DNA of 64,000 bases from an uncultured Glaciecola sp. (lineage in GTDB: Bacteria > Pseudomonadota > Gammaproteobacteria > Enterobacterales > Alteromonadaceae). The notes below the pieces were generated by a model that worked only from the letters and a program-made list of their open reading frames with translations, was not told the origin of the DNA and did not search any database. The stretch lies in the NCBI GenBank assembly GCA_937125395.1, contig CAKZLI010000065.1:1-64000 (forward strand), read 5' to 3'. Positions 53,230 through 63,512 of the stretch are shown one piece after another. A program made the position numbers and the translations under genes. The first letter of the stretch is position 1, and each line of letters starts with the position of its first letter.

Positions 53230-53829
53230 ATGGCCTATCAAAATAAACCTAAAGGATTCATATTCGATTTAGATGGCACTTTGGTGACCAGCGATTTGGA
53301 TTTTGTTAAAATGAGGGACGCGGTTGGTTGTCCAGAGGGGCAAGATATATTGACTTTTGTCGATCAGATAGCTGACGATAACCAACGCAAACTAGCACAC
53401 TTATCGATAGTGCAAATGGAATTGGACGATGCATTAACGGCCACATGGATCCGTGGTGCGCAAGCATTTGTTGAGCAGTTGGCTCGCTACGATATACCGA
53501 TGGCCATAGTGACACGTAATTGTCGTGTGGCAACGTCCATGAAGATCACTAATAATCAAATCCCAATCAATACGATTATTACTCGCGAAGATGCGCCAAG
53601 TAAGCCTAACCCAACAGCCTTAACATCGATTGCGAATGAATGGGCAATAGCGCCACAGCAGATTGCTTACGTTGGTGATTATTTATATGACATTCAAGCT
53701 GCAAACCGAGCCCGTATGCAAGCTTGGTCATTTGGATATCAAGTACAAGAGAGTGGTCTAGATGACCAAATCGATAAATATTTTGATTGTTTTACGCAAT
53801 TACTGCTAGCAGATTGTATTGAATGTTGA
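53230..53829 (+). CDS. HAD-superfamily hydrolase (phosphoglycolate phosphatase-like)
   Basis: 199 residues. HAD motif I is GFIFDLDGTLV (nucleophile Asp13), motif II is AIVTRN with Thr, motif III has Lys in APSKPNP, and motif IV is YVGDYLYDIQAA. A small helical cap lies between motifs I and II, as in subfamily IA. The substrate, probably a small phosphorylated metabolite, is not predictable. It converges with the GspE-like gene with six bases between stops. Confidence 0.9.
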   Translation: MAYQNKPKGFIFDLDGTLVTSDLDFVKMRDAVGCPEGQDILTFVDQIADDNQRKLAHLSIVQMELDDALTATWIRGAQAFVEQLARYDIPMAIVTRNCRVATSMKITNNQIPINTIITREDAPSKPNPTALTSIANEWAIAPQQIAYVGDYLYDIQAANRARMQAWSFGYQVQESGLDDQIDKYFDCFTQLLLADCIEC

Positions 53830-53835
53830 AGTGGG

Positions 53836-56112
53836 TTATTCAACCCCACCTAGAATCTGAATTTGTTTAATGTCAGTCAAACCGCGTAATACTTTTTGTA
53901 GTCCATCTTGCATTAGAGTACGCATACCATCCTGAGAGGCTTGTTGAGCTAATTGGCTAACACTAGCAGATTGATAGATTAATCCGCGTAATGCTTCGGT
54001 CATCGTTAAAAGTTCATGCACTGCAGTGCGACCTCGATAGCCGCTGTCATTACACAATTTACAGCCCGTTGTTTGATAGAGGATCAACGGGTCAGGCATC
54101 ACCAACTCGGCGATATTGTCTTGACCATACTGGCGCAGTATAAAGGCACGTTCTTGTGCTGAGGCGGTATAAGGTGTTTTGCAGTCAGTGCATAAGGTCC
54201 TGATCAATCGTTGCGCTAAAATACCGACACAAGCATCAGAAAAATTAACCGGGTCAACGTCAAAATCAAGTAACCGAGTAATTGTTTCAGGGGCAGAGTT
54301 GGTATGCAATGTTGATAGGACTAGGTGCCCAGTCAAAGACGCTTCAATACCTGTATGAGCCGTTTCTTTATCACGCAATTCACCAATTAGGATAATGTCA
54401 GGATCTGCTCGCAAAAAAGCACGTAGGGCATGTGCAAAGCTAAATCCGATCTTGGGATTAACTTGGACTTGTTGTAATCCTGGTTGGGTTATTTCGACAG
54501 GGTCTTCAGCTGTCCAGATTTTTTTGTCAGGGGTATTAAGATGACCCAAAATAGCATGTAAAGTCGTGGTTTTACCTGAACCTGTCGGACCGACTACTAG
54601 CATAATACCGTGCGGCTTATGCATGATCTGTTGCAACATCGTCAGATTAGTAGATGTCAGGTTCATATGCTCGATAGGCAGTGCTCCACCAGTCGCTAAG
54701 ATCCGCATCACGACACCTTCACCCGCAACCGTAGGAATAGTCGCGACGCGCACTTCGATGATTTGACCGGACAATTTGAAGGATAACTTACCGTCTTGTG
54801 GTAAACGTTTTTCGGCGATATTCAGGTTAGCTAAAATCTTAATTCGAGCAATGACAGCATTATGGTGCGAAGCTGGCACATGGTTAATATCGCGACAAAC
54901 ACCATCAACCCGCATACGGACTCTAGTTGGTGCTGATTTTTCAGGATCGATATGAATGTCAGAGGCATTATGATGCTTTGCATCATGTAAGATGCGTGAA
55001 ACCAGACGAACTACAGCAGGGGCATCGTCAGACATTTCTTCTAATGCATCATCTAGCTCATCCGACTGAATGCCAATCTCATCTAAGATATCATTCATTT
55101 CTGCAGGGCCGGTACCATTGTCTGCTTCACCTAAAAATTGCAAAATATGTGGGGCTAAACCCACCGCTATATGATACGCATCGAAACTTAACGCGCGTTC
55201 AATTTCCATAATTAAAGCAGTATTATTTGGCTCAGCCATTAATATGATAGGTGTGTCATGGTTATCTGCGATGATCGCGACGAAATTCCGCTTGAGATAC
55301 GATACATTCAGGCGGTGCTCATGCCGATATACATGGTATACATCAGGAGCGTAATGAATAAATGGCACTTGATAATGGATTGCTAAAGCCCTTCCGATAT
55401 CCATGGGATTAACTCGATGTTCTGATATTAATTTTTGAATCAGTAATGTAGGGTCTAGTTGTGTATATTTATCAGCCAATAAGCCACTCAAGGCTTTGTC
55501 TGAGATCAGCTGACGGTGGATGAGATGATCAAAAGGCCGAGCAGTCCCGCCTAATTCGTATCTAAATGAATCACCTAAAGACTGAGCAATCGTCTGGGCG
55601 TCACGCAGATCACGTTCACAAAACACAACCGGGTGTCTATTAGTGAGTTGCAGTACGCCAAGGAGAGTATGTGCATGAATGATAGGGACACACAAGATAT
55701 TGACAGTGCGGCAACGCGGTGTTTGCTCAAGTGGCTCAAGTGGCTCAAGTGGCTCAAGGTGATCAACAAATTGTAAACGAGGATGGATCGCAAACAACGC
55801 AGAGGTGTCAAAGGGATCTGGAATGATAAGCGGTACTTTGGACATCGCAACAAAACCAACAATGGATTGAGGATCGATAGCAACAGAAATAGGTTGATGA
55901 TTAATGCCAGTTGTAAAACGGGCTAACAAATCCTGTTGTTGGTGACGGTGTTGAAAGACAGTGACATGCTCAACTTGAAAATAATTAATTAAAGCAGCCG
56001 CAACATCACAAAAGATCTCTTGTAACGAATCCGAAGCGTCCATGGTAGCGGTAATATTGTCGAGAGTGACATTAGCAAGATACGTTTGGATAATAATGGC
56101 TCTCCAGAGCAA
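53836..56112 (-). CDS. GspE/PilB-type secretion ATPase with N-terminal GAF domain
   Basis: About 758 residues. Residues about 25-185 resemble a GAF domain (DSLQEIFCDVAAALINYF, then CVPIIHAHTLLGVLQLTNR); residues 210-340 the GspE N-terminal/MshEN region; residues 385 onward the ATPase with GPTGSGKTTT, EDPVEITQPGLQQVQVNPK in part, the Walker B LRADPDIILIGELRD, and the zinc tetracysteine CTDC...CKLC. It would drive a type II secretion or type IV pilus machine, but no other such gene is near. The start is unsettled: TTG 56112 lacks a ribosome site, whereas GGAGAG lies just before ATT codons at 56097-56092. Confidence 0.85.
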   Translation of the reverse strand: MLWRAIIIQTYLANVTLDNITATMDASDSLQEIFCDVAAALINYFQVEHVTVFQHRHQQQDLLARFTTGINHQPISVAIDPQSIVGFVAMSKVPLIIPDPFDTSALFAIHPRLQFVDHLEPLEPLEPLEQTPRCRTVNILCVPIIHAHTLLGVLQLTNRHPVVFCERDLRDAQTIAQSLGDSFRYELGGTARPFDHLIHRQLISDKALSGLLADKYTQLDPTLLIQKLISEHRVNPMDIGRALAIHYQVPFIHYAPDVYHVYRHEHRLNVSYLKRNFVAIIADNHDTPIILMAEPNNTALIMEIERALSFDAYHIAVGLAPHILQFLGEADNGTGPAEMNDILDEIGIQSDELDDALEEMSDDAPAVVRLVSRILHDAKHHNASDIHIDPEKSAPTRVRMRVDGVCRDINHVPASHHNAVIARIKILANLNIAEKRLPQDGKLSFKLSGQIIEVRVATIPTVAGEGVVMRILATGGALPIEHMNLTSTNLTMLQQIMHKPHGIMLVVGPTGSGKTTTLHAILGHLNTPDKKIWTAEDPVEITQPGLQQVQVNPKIGFSFAHALRAFLRADPDIILIGELRDKETAHTGIEASLTGHLVLSTLHTNSAPETITRLLDFDVDPVNFSDACVGILAQRLIRTLCTDCKTPYTASAQERAFILRQYGQDNIAELVMPDPLILYQTTGCKLCNDSGYRGRTAVHELLTMTEALRGLIYQSASVSQLAQQASQDGMRTLMQDGLQKVLRGLTDIKQIQILGGVE
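55725..55759 (-). repeat. 9-bp tandem repeat encoding Leu-Glu-Pro
   Basis: GCTCAAGTG occurs three times in direct succession followed by a fourth partial copy, giving (Leu-Glu-Pro) repeats in the GAF region loop of the GspE-like protein. Copy number could vary by slippage in frame. Confidence 0.85.
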
Positions 56113-56235
56113 TAATTAGAATAATAATACTGATCAAGATAGACCAAGCGCGAGAGTAATGTATGGTTAAACCTAATACATGCTGCAAAACCGTGCTTAA
56201 GTAGAGCTGTAAATGCAATAATAGTAAATCAGTCC

Positions 56236-56263
56236 TTGCAAACTAGGCTATGACATGTATAAT
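56236..56263 (+). promoter_or_regulatory. Sigma-70 promoter of the S10 operon
   Basis: TTGCAA (56236-56241) and TATAAT (56258-56263) are separated by 16 bp and followed by the GC-rich discriminator CTGCGCGC. A perfect -10 with such a discriminator is characteristic of stringently controlled ribosomal promoters. It lies 219 bp before rpsJ. Confidence 0.85.
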
Positions 56264-56793
<530 letters not shown>

Positions 56794-56810
56794 CAAGAGA
56801 GGGTTTTAAT

Positions 56811-57449
56811 ATGGCGATTGGTCTAGTCGGTCGTAAAGTAGGTATGACGCGTATCTTCACTGAAGATGGTGTGTCTATTCCTGTGACCGTTATTGAAGCG
56901 ACCCCAAACCGTGTTACTCAGTTACGTACTGAAGAAACTGACGGTTATCGTGCACTACAAGTTACTGCTGGCACTAAGAAAGCCAACCGTGTAAACAAAG
57001 CTGAAGCAGGTCATTTTGCTAAAGCCGGTGTTGAAGCGGGTAGTGGTTTGTGGGAATTCCGTCTTGACGGAAGCGAAGGTGAAGACATTGCAGTAGGCAG
57101 TGAAATTACTGTTGAATTGTTTAATGACACCACCAAAGTCGACGTTGCTGGTACCTCTAAAGGTAAAGGTTTCCAAGGCGCTATCAAGCGTTGGAACTTC
57201 AGCTCACAGCGTATGACTCACGGTAACTCATTATCACATCGTGCTCCTGGTTCAATTGGTCAAAACCAATCACCAGGTAAAGTATTTAAAGGTAAGAAGA
57301 TGGCGGGCCAAATGGGCAACAAACGCGTCACTACTATGTCTTTAGAACTGGTACGTGTAGATGCTGAGAATAACCTTTTATTAATAAAAGGTGCCGTTCC
57401 TGGTGCAATTGGCGGCGATGTAATCGTACGTCCAGCTGTCAAAGCATAA
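56811..57449 (+). CDS. rplC: 50S ribosomal protein L3
   Basis: 212 residues. Begins [20 protein letters not shown] and contains the conserved [20 protein letters not shown] and [19 protein letters not shown], whose Gln is the usual methylation site. L3 starts 50S assembly near the peptidyl transferase centre. GAGAGGG upstream; 17 bases after rpsJ. Confidence 0.99.
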   Translation: MAIGLVGRKVGMTRIFTEDGVSIPVTVIEATPNRVTQLRTEETDGYRALQVTAGTKKANRVNKAEAGHFAKAGVEAGSGLWEFRLDGSEGEDIAVGSEITVELFNDTTKVDVAGTSKGKGFQGAIKRWNFSSQRMTHGNSLSHRAPGSIGQNQSPGKVFKGKKMAGQMGNKRVTTMSLELVRVDAENNLLLIKGAVPGAIGGDVIVRPAVKA

Positions 57450-57467
57450 CGTCTGGGGAGTAAACTG

Positions 57468-58073
57468 ATGGAATTAACATTAAAAGACGCGAATAGCGTT
57501 CTTGAAGTATCAGATGCAACCTTCGGACTTGAATTCAACGAAGCACTTGTTCATCAAGTCGTTGTTGCATTCGGTGCAGGCGCGCGTCAAGGTACAAAAG
57601 CACAAAAAACTCGTGCTGAAGTCCGTGGTGGTGGTAAGAAGCCATGGAATCAAAAAGGTACAGGTCGTGCCCGTGCTGGTACTATCCGCAGCCCAATCTG
57701 GGTTGGTGGTGGTCGTGCATTTGCAGCGAAACCACGTAGCTTTGAACAAAAAGTAAATAAAAAGATGTACCGCGGCGCAATCCGTAGCATCTTATCTGAA
57801 TTAGTTCGTCAAGAACGTTTAATCGTTGTAGAAAATTTTGGTGTTGACGCACCTAAGACTAAAGCGCTTTTAGCACAACTTAGTACTTATAATTTGACTG
57901 ACGTATTAATCGTGACCCCTGAGGTCGACGAGAACTTATTCTTAGCGTCACGCAACTTGTATAAAGTTGATGTACGCGATGTACAAGGTATTGATCCAGT
58001 AAGCTTAATTGCATTTGATAAAGTGTTAATGACAGCGGATGCGGTTAAACAACTTGAGGAGGCATTAGCATGA
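57468..58073 (+). CDS. rplD: 50S ribosomal protein L4
   Basis: 201 residues. The extended loop [20 protein letters not shown] reaches the exit tunnel. In E. coli L4 also represses its own operon through the S10 leader, which makes the leader at 56264-56481 relevant. GGGGAG precedes the ATG; its stop overlaps rplW by ATGA. Confidence 0.99.
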   Translation: MELTLKDANSVLEVSDATFGLEFNEALVHQVVVAFGAGARQGTKAQKTRAEVRGGGKKPWNQKGTGRARAGTIRSPIWVGGGRAFAAKPRSFEQKVNKKMYRGAIRSILSELVRQERLIVVENFGVDAPKTKALLAQLSTYNLTDVLIVTPEVDENLFLASRNLYKVDVRDVQGIDPVSLIAFDKVLMTADAVKQLEEALA

Positions 58074-58369
58074 ACGAAGAACGTTTATTAAAAGTGCTTT
58101 TAGCACCTCACGTTTCAGAAAAGTCTACAATGGCTTCTGAAATCAACAATACTGTTGTATTTAAAGTAGTTAAAGACGCGAACAAAGCAGAAATTAAAGC
58201 TGCTGTTGAGAAGCTTTTCGAAGTGGAAGTCAGCAATGTTCGTACTGTGAATTGTAAGGGTAAAACCAAGCGTCACGGTCAGTCTTTCGGCAAACGCAGT
58301 GACTGGAAAAAAGCATATGTTGTGCTTAAAGAAGGTCAAGACATCGACTTCGTCGGTGCAGGCGAGTAA
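58070..58369 (+). CDS. rplW: 50S ribosomal protein L23
   Basis: 99 residues: [20 protein letters not shown] and [21 protein letters not shown]23 forms the docking site for trigger factor and SRP at the tunnel exit. Overlaps rplD by four bases, with GAGG upstream inside rplD. Confidence 0.99.
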   Translation: MNEERLLKVLLAPHVSEKSTMASEINNTVVFKVVKDANKAEIKAAVEKLFEVEVSNVRTVNCKGKTKRHGQSFGKRSDWKKAYVVLKEGQDIDFVGAGE

Positions 58370-58383
58370 GAAGGGGATTAGAA

Positions 58384-59211
58384 ATGCCATTATTGAAAGC
58401 TAAGCCAACTTCTGCCGGTCGTCGTCACGTTGTCCAAGTTGTTAATCCTGATTTGCATAAAGGCGCACCACATGCTCCTTTACTTGATAAAAAGAGCAAA
58501 TCTGGTGGTCGTAACAACAATGGTCGTATTACGGTACGTCACATCGGTGGTGGTCACAAGCAGCACTATCGTATAGTTGATTTCAAACGTAATAAAGACG
58601 GCATACCAGCCAAAGTCGAACGTTTAGAATATGATCCAAACCGTTCTGCTAATATCGCACTTGTGCTTTATGCAGATGGTGAGCGTCGCTATATTTTAGC
58701 CCCTAAAGGTCTAAAAGCTGGAGATGCAATTCAATCTGGAGCTGATGCACCAATTAAAGCGGGTAATGCATTACCAATGCGTAATATCCCTGTTGGTTCA
58801 ACAGTACATGCCATCGAAATGAAGCCAGGCAAAGGTGCACAAATTGCACGTTCTGCTGGTGCTTATGCGCAAATATTAGCGCGTGATGGAGCTTATGTAA
58901 CATTGCGTCTTCGCTCTGGTGAAGTACGTAAAGTCTTATCTGACTGCCGTGCAACTATCGGTGAGATTGGTAATGCTGAACATATGCTTCGTTCATTAGG
59001 TAAAGCTGGTGCATCGCGCTGGCGCGGAATTCGCCCAACTGTTCGTGGTGTTGCCATGAACCCGGTAGATCACCCACACGGTGGTGGTGAAGGTAAGACA
59101 TCGGGTGGTCGTCACCCAGTGTCACCTTGGGGTACGCCAACTAAAGGCTACAAAACACGTAAAAACAAGCGTACAAATAAGCTAATTGTACGCCGTCGCG
59201 GATCTAAGTAG
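58384..59211 (+). CDS. rplB: 50S ribosomal protein L2
   Basis: 275 residues. Conserved [20 protein letters not shown] and the C-terminal [20 protein letters not shown], with the His important for peptidyl transfer. Primary 23S rRNA binder. AAGGGG upstream. Confidence 0.99.
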   Translation: MPLLKAKPTSAGRRHVVQVVNPDLHKGAPHAPLLDKKSKSGGRNNNGRITVRHIGGGHKQHYRIVDFKRNKDGIPAKVERLEYDPNRSANIALVLYADGERRYILAPKGLKAGDAIQSGADAPIKAGNALPMRNIPVGSTVHAIEMKPGKGAQIARSAGAYAQILARDGAYVTLRLRSGEVRKVLSDCRATIGEIGNAEHMLRSLGKAGASRWRGIRPTVRGVAMNPVDHPHGGGEGKTSGGRHPVSPWGTPTKGYKTRKNKRTNKLIVRRRGSK

Positions 59212-59222
59212 AGGATTAAGAC

Positions 59223-59498
59223 GTGCCACGTTCATTAAAGAAAGGCCCTTTTATCGATCTTCATCTAATGAAGAAGGTAGAGGCCGCCATAGAGAAAAAT
59301 GAAAAGCGTCCAATCAAAACTTGGTCGCGTCGCTCGGTGATTTTTCCGGACATGGTGGGTTTGACCATCGGTGTTCATAACGGTCGCCAACATGTGCCAG
59401 TCTTCGTAACTGAAGATATGGTGGGTCATAAACTCGGTGAATTCGCTGCTACTCGTACCTATAAAGGTCACGCAGCGGATAAGAAAGCTAAGCGCTAA
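59223..59498 (+). CDS. rpsS: 30S ribosomal protein S19
   Basis: 91 residues starting at GTG 59223 with GAGGA upstream: [20 protein letters not shown], then [20 protein letters not shown] and [20 protein letters not shown]. Located in the 30S head near the tRNA sites. Confidence 0.98.
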   Translation: MPRSLKKGPFIDLHLMKKVEAAIEKNEKRPIKTWSRRSVIFPDMVGLTIGVHNGRQHVPVFVTEDMVGHKLGEFAATRTYKGHAADKKAKR

Positions 59499-59517
59499 GC
59501 GCTACTTGGAGGAAATG

Positions 59518-59850
59518 ATGGAAGTAGCTGCAATTTTAAAAGGTGCCAATATTTCTGCACAGAAAGCGCGCTTAGTGGCTGACCAGATCCGTGGCAAAAG
59601 TGTTGAAGAGGCTCTTGAGCTTTTGAACTTCAGCACTAAAAAAGCTGCGGGCTTGGTAAAGAAAGTACTTAATTCAGCCATTGCAAATGCTGAGCATAAT
59701 AACGGTGCTGACATTGATGAGTTGACTGTATCAACCATCTTTGTTGACGAAGGCTTGACTATGAAGCGTATTCGTCCGCGTGCTAAGGGTCGTGCTGATC
59801 GTATCTTAAAGCGTTCTTGCCACATCACTGTCAAAGTGTCTGAGAAATAG
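59518..59850 (+). CDS. rplV: 50S ribosomal protein L22
   Basis: 110 residues from ATG 59518 (GGAGG six bases before; homology begins [19 protein letters not shown]). The frame is open upstream into rpsS but that part is not L22. ATG 59515 directly before is possible. The [20 protein letters not shown] loop and [20 protein letters not shown] tail are typical; its hairpin lines the exit tunnel. Confidence 0.97.
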   Translation: MEVAAILKGANISAQKARLVADQIRGKSVEEALELLNFSTKKAAGLVKKVLNSAIANAEHNNGADIDELTVSTIFVDEGLTMKRIRPRAKGRADRILKRSCHITVKVSEK

Positions 59851-59860
59851 GGAGCCGAAG

Positions 59861-60550
59861 ATGGGTCAGAAAGTACATCCTACTGGTATTCGTCTCGGTA
59901 TCACCAAAGACCATAATAGTGTTTGGTATGCCGGAAGCGACAAATATGCAGATAATTTGTTAACTGATATCCAAGTACGTACTCTTATTGAGAAACGTCT
60001 TGTTAAAGCTTCAGTAAGCAAAGTAGTTATCGAACGTCCTTCGCAAAATGCGAAAGTTACTATTCACACTGCCCGTCCAGGCATCGTGATTGGTAAGAAA
60101 GGCGAAGACGTAGAAAAACTACGTAAAGAAATCACTGATATGATGGGTATTCCGGTACACATCAATATTGAAGAGATCCGCAAACCAGATCTTGATGCTA
60201 AATTAGTAGCGCAAAGCGTTGCTAGCCAGCTAGAGCGTCGTATTATGTTCCGTCGTGCTATGAAGCGCGCCGTTCAGAATGCTATGCGTGGCGGTGCTGA
60301 AGGTATCAAGATTCAAGTTGGTGGTCGTTTAGGTGGTGCTGAGATCGCTCGTTCTGAGTGGTATCGTGAAGGACGCGTTCCTTTGCACACACTACGTGCG
60401 GACATCGATTATGGTACTTGCGAAGCACATACTACTTACGGCGTTATCGGCGTAAAAGTATGGATCTTCAAAGGTGAAGTCTTGGGTGGTATCGAAGAAG
60501 TTCGAAACCGTGCTAAAAACCAAGGCAAAAAGAAAGGCGGCCGTTCATAG
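59861..60550 (+). CDS. rpsC: 30S ribosomal protein S3
   Basis: 229 residues. [20 protein letters not shown] at the start, a KH domain with [18 protein letters not shown], and a C-terminal [21 protein letters not shown]3 helps form the mRNA entry helicase. GGAGCC upstream. Confidence 0.99.
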   Translation: MGQKVHPTGIRLGITKDHNSVWYAGSDKYADNLLTDIQVRTLIEKRLVKASVSKVVIERPSQNAKVTIHTARPGIVIGKKGEDVEKLRKEITDMMGIPVHINIEEIRKPDLDAKLVAQSVASQLERRIMFRRAMKRAVQNAMRGGAEGIKIQVGGRLGGAEIARSEWYREGRVPLHTLRADIDYGTCEAHTTYGVIGVKVWIFKGEVLGGIEEVRNRAKNQGKKKGGRS

Positions 60551-60562
60551 GGGTTTTTAACC

Positions 60563-60973
60563 ATGTTGATGCCAAAACGTACAAAGTTCCGCAAAATGAT
60601 GAAAGGCCGCAACCGTGGCCTGGCTCGCGGAAGTAAAGTGAGCTTCGGTGAGTATGGCCTTAAGGCTACTGGCCGAGGTCGCATTACAGCTCGTCAAATT
60701 GAAGCTGCGCGTCGTACAATGACTCGTAAAATCAAGCGTGGCGGGAAAATCTGGATTCGCATTTTTCCTGATAAGCCGATTACCAGCAAGCCTCTTGAGG
60801 TTCGTCAGGGTAAAGGTAAGGGTAACGTAGAATACTGGGTATGCCAGATCCAACCAGGTCGTGTTTTATACGAAATGGAAGGTGTAAGTGAAGAGTTAGC
60901 TCGTGAAGCTTTCGAACTTGCAGCGGCTAAATTGCCTATTGCTACGACATTCGTTAAACGGACGGTGATGTGA
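60563..60973 (+). CDS. rplP: 50S ribosomal protein L16
   Basis: 136 residues beginning [19 protein letters not shown], aligning with MLQPKRTKFR of E. coli, which supports ATG 60563 over 60569. Central [20 protein letters not shown]. Binds near the A site. Its TGA overlaps the rpmC ATG. Confidence 0.98.
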   Translation: MLMPKRTKFRKMMKGRNRGLARGSKVSFGEYGLKATGRGRITARQIEAARRTMTRKIKRGGKIWIRIFPDKPITSKPLEVRQGKGKGNVEYWVCQIQPGRVLYEMEGVSEELAREAFELAAAKLPIATTFVKRTVM

Positions 60974-61164
60974 TGACGGCGATCGATTTAAAAGATAAGA
61001 CAGTAGCTGAGTTACAAACTCAGCTAGAAGAGCTGTTGAGCGATCAATTTAAGTTGCGCATGCAGAAGTCTACTGGTCAGTTGGGTCAATCTCACCTAAT
61101 CAAGCAGACGCGTCGTAACATAGCTCGCGTAAAAACCGTGCTAGCTCAGAAGGCAGGTGAATAA
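60973..61164 (+). CDS. rpmC: 50S ribosomal protein L29
   Basis: 63 residues from ATG 60973 (overlap TGATGA with rplP); a GTG three bases earlier would add one residue. [20 protein letters not shown] and [20 protein letters not shown] are the L29 helices. Sits beside L23 at the tunnel exit. Confidence 0.96.
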   Translation: MTAIDLKDKTVAELQTQLEELLSDQFKLRMQKSTGQLGQSHLIKQTRRNIARVKTVLAQKAGE

Positions 61165-61166
61165 TC

Positions 61167-61430
61167 ATGAGTGAACAAACTACTGCACGCACCCTTACTG
61201 GTAAGGTTGTAAGCGATAAGATGGATCAAACCATCACTGTTCTTGTAGAGCGTCGTGTTCAGCACCCGATCTACAAGAAATTCGTGAAGCGTTCTACGAA
61301 AGTACACGCACACGACGCGAACAACGAATGCCAAATTGGTGACGTGGTTACTGTTAAGGAATCTCGTCCATTGTCTAAAACAAAGACTTGGACGTTGGTT
61401 ACTGTTGATGAGCGCGCCGTTAAGGTTTAG
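61167..61430 (+). CDS. rpsQ: 30S ribosomal protein S17
   Basis: 87 residues: [38 protein letters not shown] and [21 protein letters not shown]-fold protein of the 30S body. Starts two bases after the rpmC stop. Confidence 0.98.
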   Translation: MSEQTTARTLTGKVVSDKMDQTITVLVERRVQHPIYKKFVKRSTKVHAHDANNECQIGDVVTVKESRPLSKTKTWTLVTVDERAVKV

Positions 61431-61453
61431 CGCAGTTACTAGGAGCAAATGGC

Positions 61454-61822
61454 ATGATCCAAACACAATCAATGCTGGATGTTGCTGATAACAGCGGCGC
61501 CAAACGTGTAATGTGTATTAAGGTTTTAGGCGGTTCACACCGTCGCTATGCCCGCATAGGCGACCTTATTAAGGTATCCGTTAAGGAAGCAATTCCACGC
61601 GGTAAAGTTAAGAAGGGTCAAGTACTTACAGCGGTTGTTGTTCGTACACGTAAAGGTGTTCGTCGTCCGGATGGTTCTATCATCCGCTTCGATACGAATT
61701 CTGCAGTATTGTTAAATGCCTCAGATGCACCTATCGGTACCCGTATTTTTGGGCCAGTGACTCGTGAACTTCGATCTGAGAAGTTCATGAAGATCATTTC
61801 CCTAGCACCAGAAGTGTTATAG
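61454..61822 (+). CDS. rplN: 50S ribosomal protein L14
   Basis: 122 residues: [20 protein letters not shown], then [20 protein letters not shown]. In E. coli rplN begins the separate spc operon; here the gap after rpsQ is only 23 bp with AGGAG, so a distinct promoter is not evident and the S10 and spc operons seem continuous. Confidence 0.99.
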   Translation: MIQTQSMLDVADNSGAKRVMCIKVLGGSHRRYARIGDLIKVSVKEAIPRGKVKKGQVLTAVVVRTRKGVRRPDGSIIRFDTNSAVLLNASDAPIGTRIFGPVTRELRSEKFMKIISLAPEVL

Positions 61823-61835
61823 GGGTAGAGATAGC

Positions 61836-62147
61836 ATGTTAAAAATTCGTAGAGATGACGAAGTAATTGTTATTGCTGGAAAAGATAATGGTAAACGAGG
61901 CAAAGTAGTTAAAGTACTTGCCGACAATCGTGTTATCATTACCGGCATTAACATGGTGAAAAAACACCAAAAGCCTAACCCGCAGCTACAGCAACCAGGT
62001 GGCATCGTTGAAAAAGAAGCTGGAATTCAAGTTTCTAACGTTGCAATCTGGAATCCTAAAACTGAAAAAGCCGACCGTGTTGGCTTTAAAGTTGAAGGCG
62101 AGACTAAAGTGCGTGTTTTCAAATCAACCGGCGAAGTAATCGCTTAA
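61836..62147 (+). CDS. rplX: 50S ribosomal protein L24
   Basis: 103 residues: [20 protein letters not shown] (KOW motif) and [20 protein letters not shown]. An assembly initiator of the 50S subunit. GGGGTAGAG upstream. Confidence 0.98.
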   Translation: MLKIRRDDEVIVIAGKDNGKRGKVVKVLADNRVIITGINMVKKHQKPNPQLQQPGGIVEKEAGIQVSNVAIWNPKTEKADRVGFKVEGETKVRVFKSTGEVIA

Positions 62148-62167
62148 AGCAACTAGGAGAAGCAGAT

Positions 62168-62707
62168 ATGTCACGTTTGAAAGAACTGTACAAATCAGAT
62201 GTTGTAGCCAAGTTGACTGAAGAGTTTGGTTACAAAAACGTTATGGAAGTGCCACGCGTTACTAAAATCACCCTGAATATGGGTGTTGGTGAAGCGTTAG
62301 GCGATAAGAAACTTCTTGATAACGCCGTTTCCGATATGGAAGCAATGTCAGGTCAAAAAGCAGTTGTTACTAAGGCTCGCAAGTCTGTTGCAAGCTTTAA
62401 AGTACGTGATGGCTACCCAATTGGCTGTAAAGTAACCATGCGCGCAGATCGTATGTGGGAATTCCTTGATCGTCTAATCGACATCTCGCTTCCTCGTGTA
62501 CGTGACTTCCGTGGCTTGAATGGTAAATCATTCGACGGCCGTGGTAACTACAGCATGGGCGTGAAAGAACAGATTATCTTTCCAGAAATCGAATACGACA
62601 AAGTCGATAAGATTCGCGGTATGGATATCACTATCACTACTACAGCTAATACGAACGAAGAAGGTCATGCTTTATTGAAAGCATTGAACTTCCCGTTCCG
62701 TAACTAA
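62168..62707 (+). CDS. rplE: 50S ribosomal protein L5
   Basis: 179 residues: [40 protein letters not shown] and [20 protein letters not shown]. Binds 5S rRNA and contacts the P-site tRNA. In E. coli S8 represses the spc operon near the start of rplE. AGGAG upstream. Confidence 0.99.
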   Translation: MSRLKELYKSDVVAKLTEEFGYKNVMEVPRVTKITLNMGVGEALGDKKLLDNAVSDMEAMSGQKAVVTKARKSVASFKVRDGYPIGCKVTMRADRMWEFLDRLIDISLPRVRDFRGLNGKSFDGRGNYSMGVKEQIIFPEIEYDKVDKIRGMDITITTTANTNEEGHALLKALNFPFRN

Positions 62708-62718
62708 GGGTAAGTCTC

Positions 62719-63024
62719 ATGGCTAAGATCAGTATGAAACAGCGCGAAGCGAAACGTGAGAAGCTAGTAGCTAAACACGCTGAGAAACGCGCTGCACTGA
62801 AGGCGATTATCTTAAACGTTGATTCTTCTGATGAAGATCGTTGGGCTGCGCAAATTCAATTGCAAAAGCTTCCACGTGATTCTTCAAAGAGCCGTTTACG
62901 TAACCGCTGCCAAATCACAGGTCGTCCACATGGCGTATACCGTAAATTCAAGCTTTCTCGTATTAAACTACGTGAAGAAGGCATGAAAGGTAACGTTCCT
63001 GGCCTGAAAAAAGCTAGTTGGTAA
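62719..63024 (+). CDS. rpsN: 30S ribosomal protein S14
   Basis: 101 residues, the long zinc-free form: [20 protein letters not shown] and [20 protein letters not shown], with no CxxC pairs. It is therefore not a zinc-sparing paralogue pair member visible here. Followed by an 84-bp gap containing a hairpin. Confidence 0.98.
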   Translation: MAKISMKQREAKREKLVAKHAEKRAALKAIILNVDSSDEDRWAAQIQLQKLPRDSSKSRLRNRCQITGRPHGVYRKFKLSRIKLREEGMKGNVPGLKKASW

Positions 63025-63044
63025 GCAATTCCGATTAGTGCGAG

Positions 63045-63067
63045 AAGAGTGTCGTAATGGCACTCTT
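63045..63067 (+). other. Hairpin between rpsN and rpsH
   Basis: AAGAGTG (63045-63051) pairs with CACTCTT (63061-63067) around nine bases, in the only long gap (84 bp) of the ribosomal run. It is not directly followed by a T run, though TTTTT occurs ten bases on. A regulatory or processing element, possibly for S8, or a weak attenuator. Confidence 0.5.
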
Positions 63068-63108
63068 TCTTACACTTTTTAGGGCGCTGTACAACAGAGG
63101 AATTTTAA

Positions 63109-63501
63109 ATGAGTATGCAAGATCCCTTAGCGGACATGCTAACTCGTATTCGCAACGGCCAATTGGCTGGTCATGCGAGTGTGAGTATGCCGTCTTCTAA
63201 GTTAAAAGTATCTGTAGCCCAGTTGCTACAAGATGAAGGTTATATTGCTGCGTTTGCAGTTGAAGGCGATGTTAAACCAAGCCTTAATATTGACCTTAAA
63301 TACTACGAAGGTAAGCCAGTAATTGAGACTATCAAGCGTGTTAGTCGTCCTGGTTTACGTCAATATAAAGGCACAGCTGTTCTACCAAAAGTAGAAGCTG
63401 GTCTTGGTGTTGCCATCGTATCCACTTCGAAAGGTGTAATGACTGATCGTGCAGCTCGTGCTCAAGGCATCGGCGGCGAAGTTATTGCTACCGTCTTCTA
63501 A
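63109..63501 (+). CDS. rpsH: 30S ribosomal protein S8
   Basis: 130 residues: [20 protein letters not shown] and [20 protein letters not shown], then [11 protein letters not shown]. Central 16S rRNA binder and, in E. coli, the repressor of the spc operon. AGAGGAA upstream. Confidence 0.99.
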   Translation: MSMQDPLADMLTRIRNGQLAGHASVSMPSSKLKVSVAQLLQDEGYIAAFAVEGDVKPSLNIDLKYYEGKPVIETIKRVSRPGLRQYKGTAVLPKVEAGLGVAIVSTSKGVMTDRAARAQGIGGEVIATVF

Positions 63502-63512
63502 GGGGATTTACA

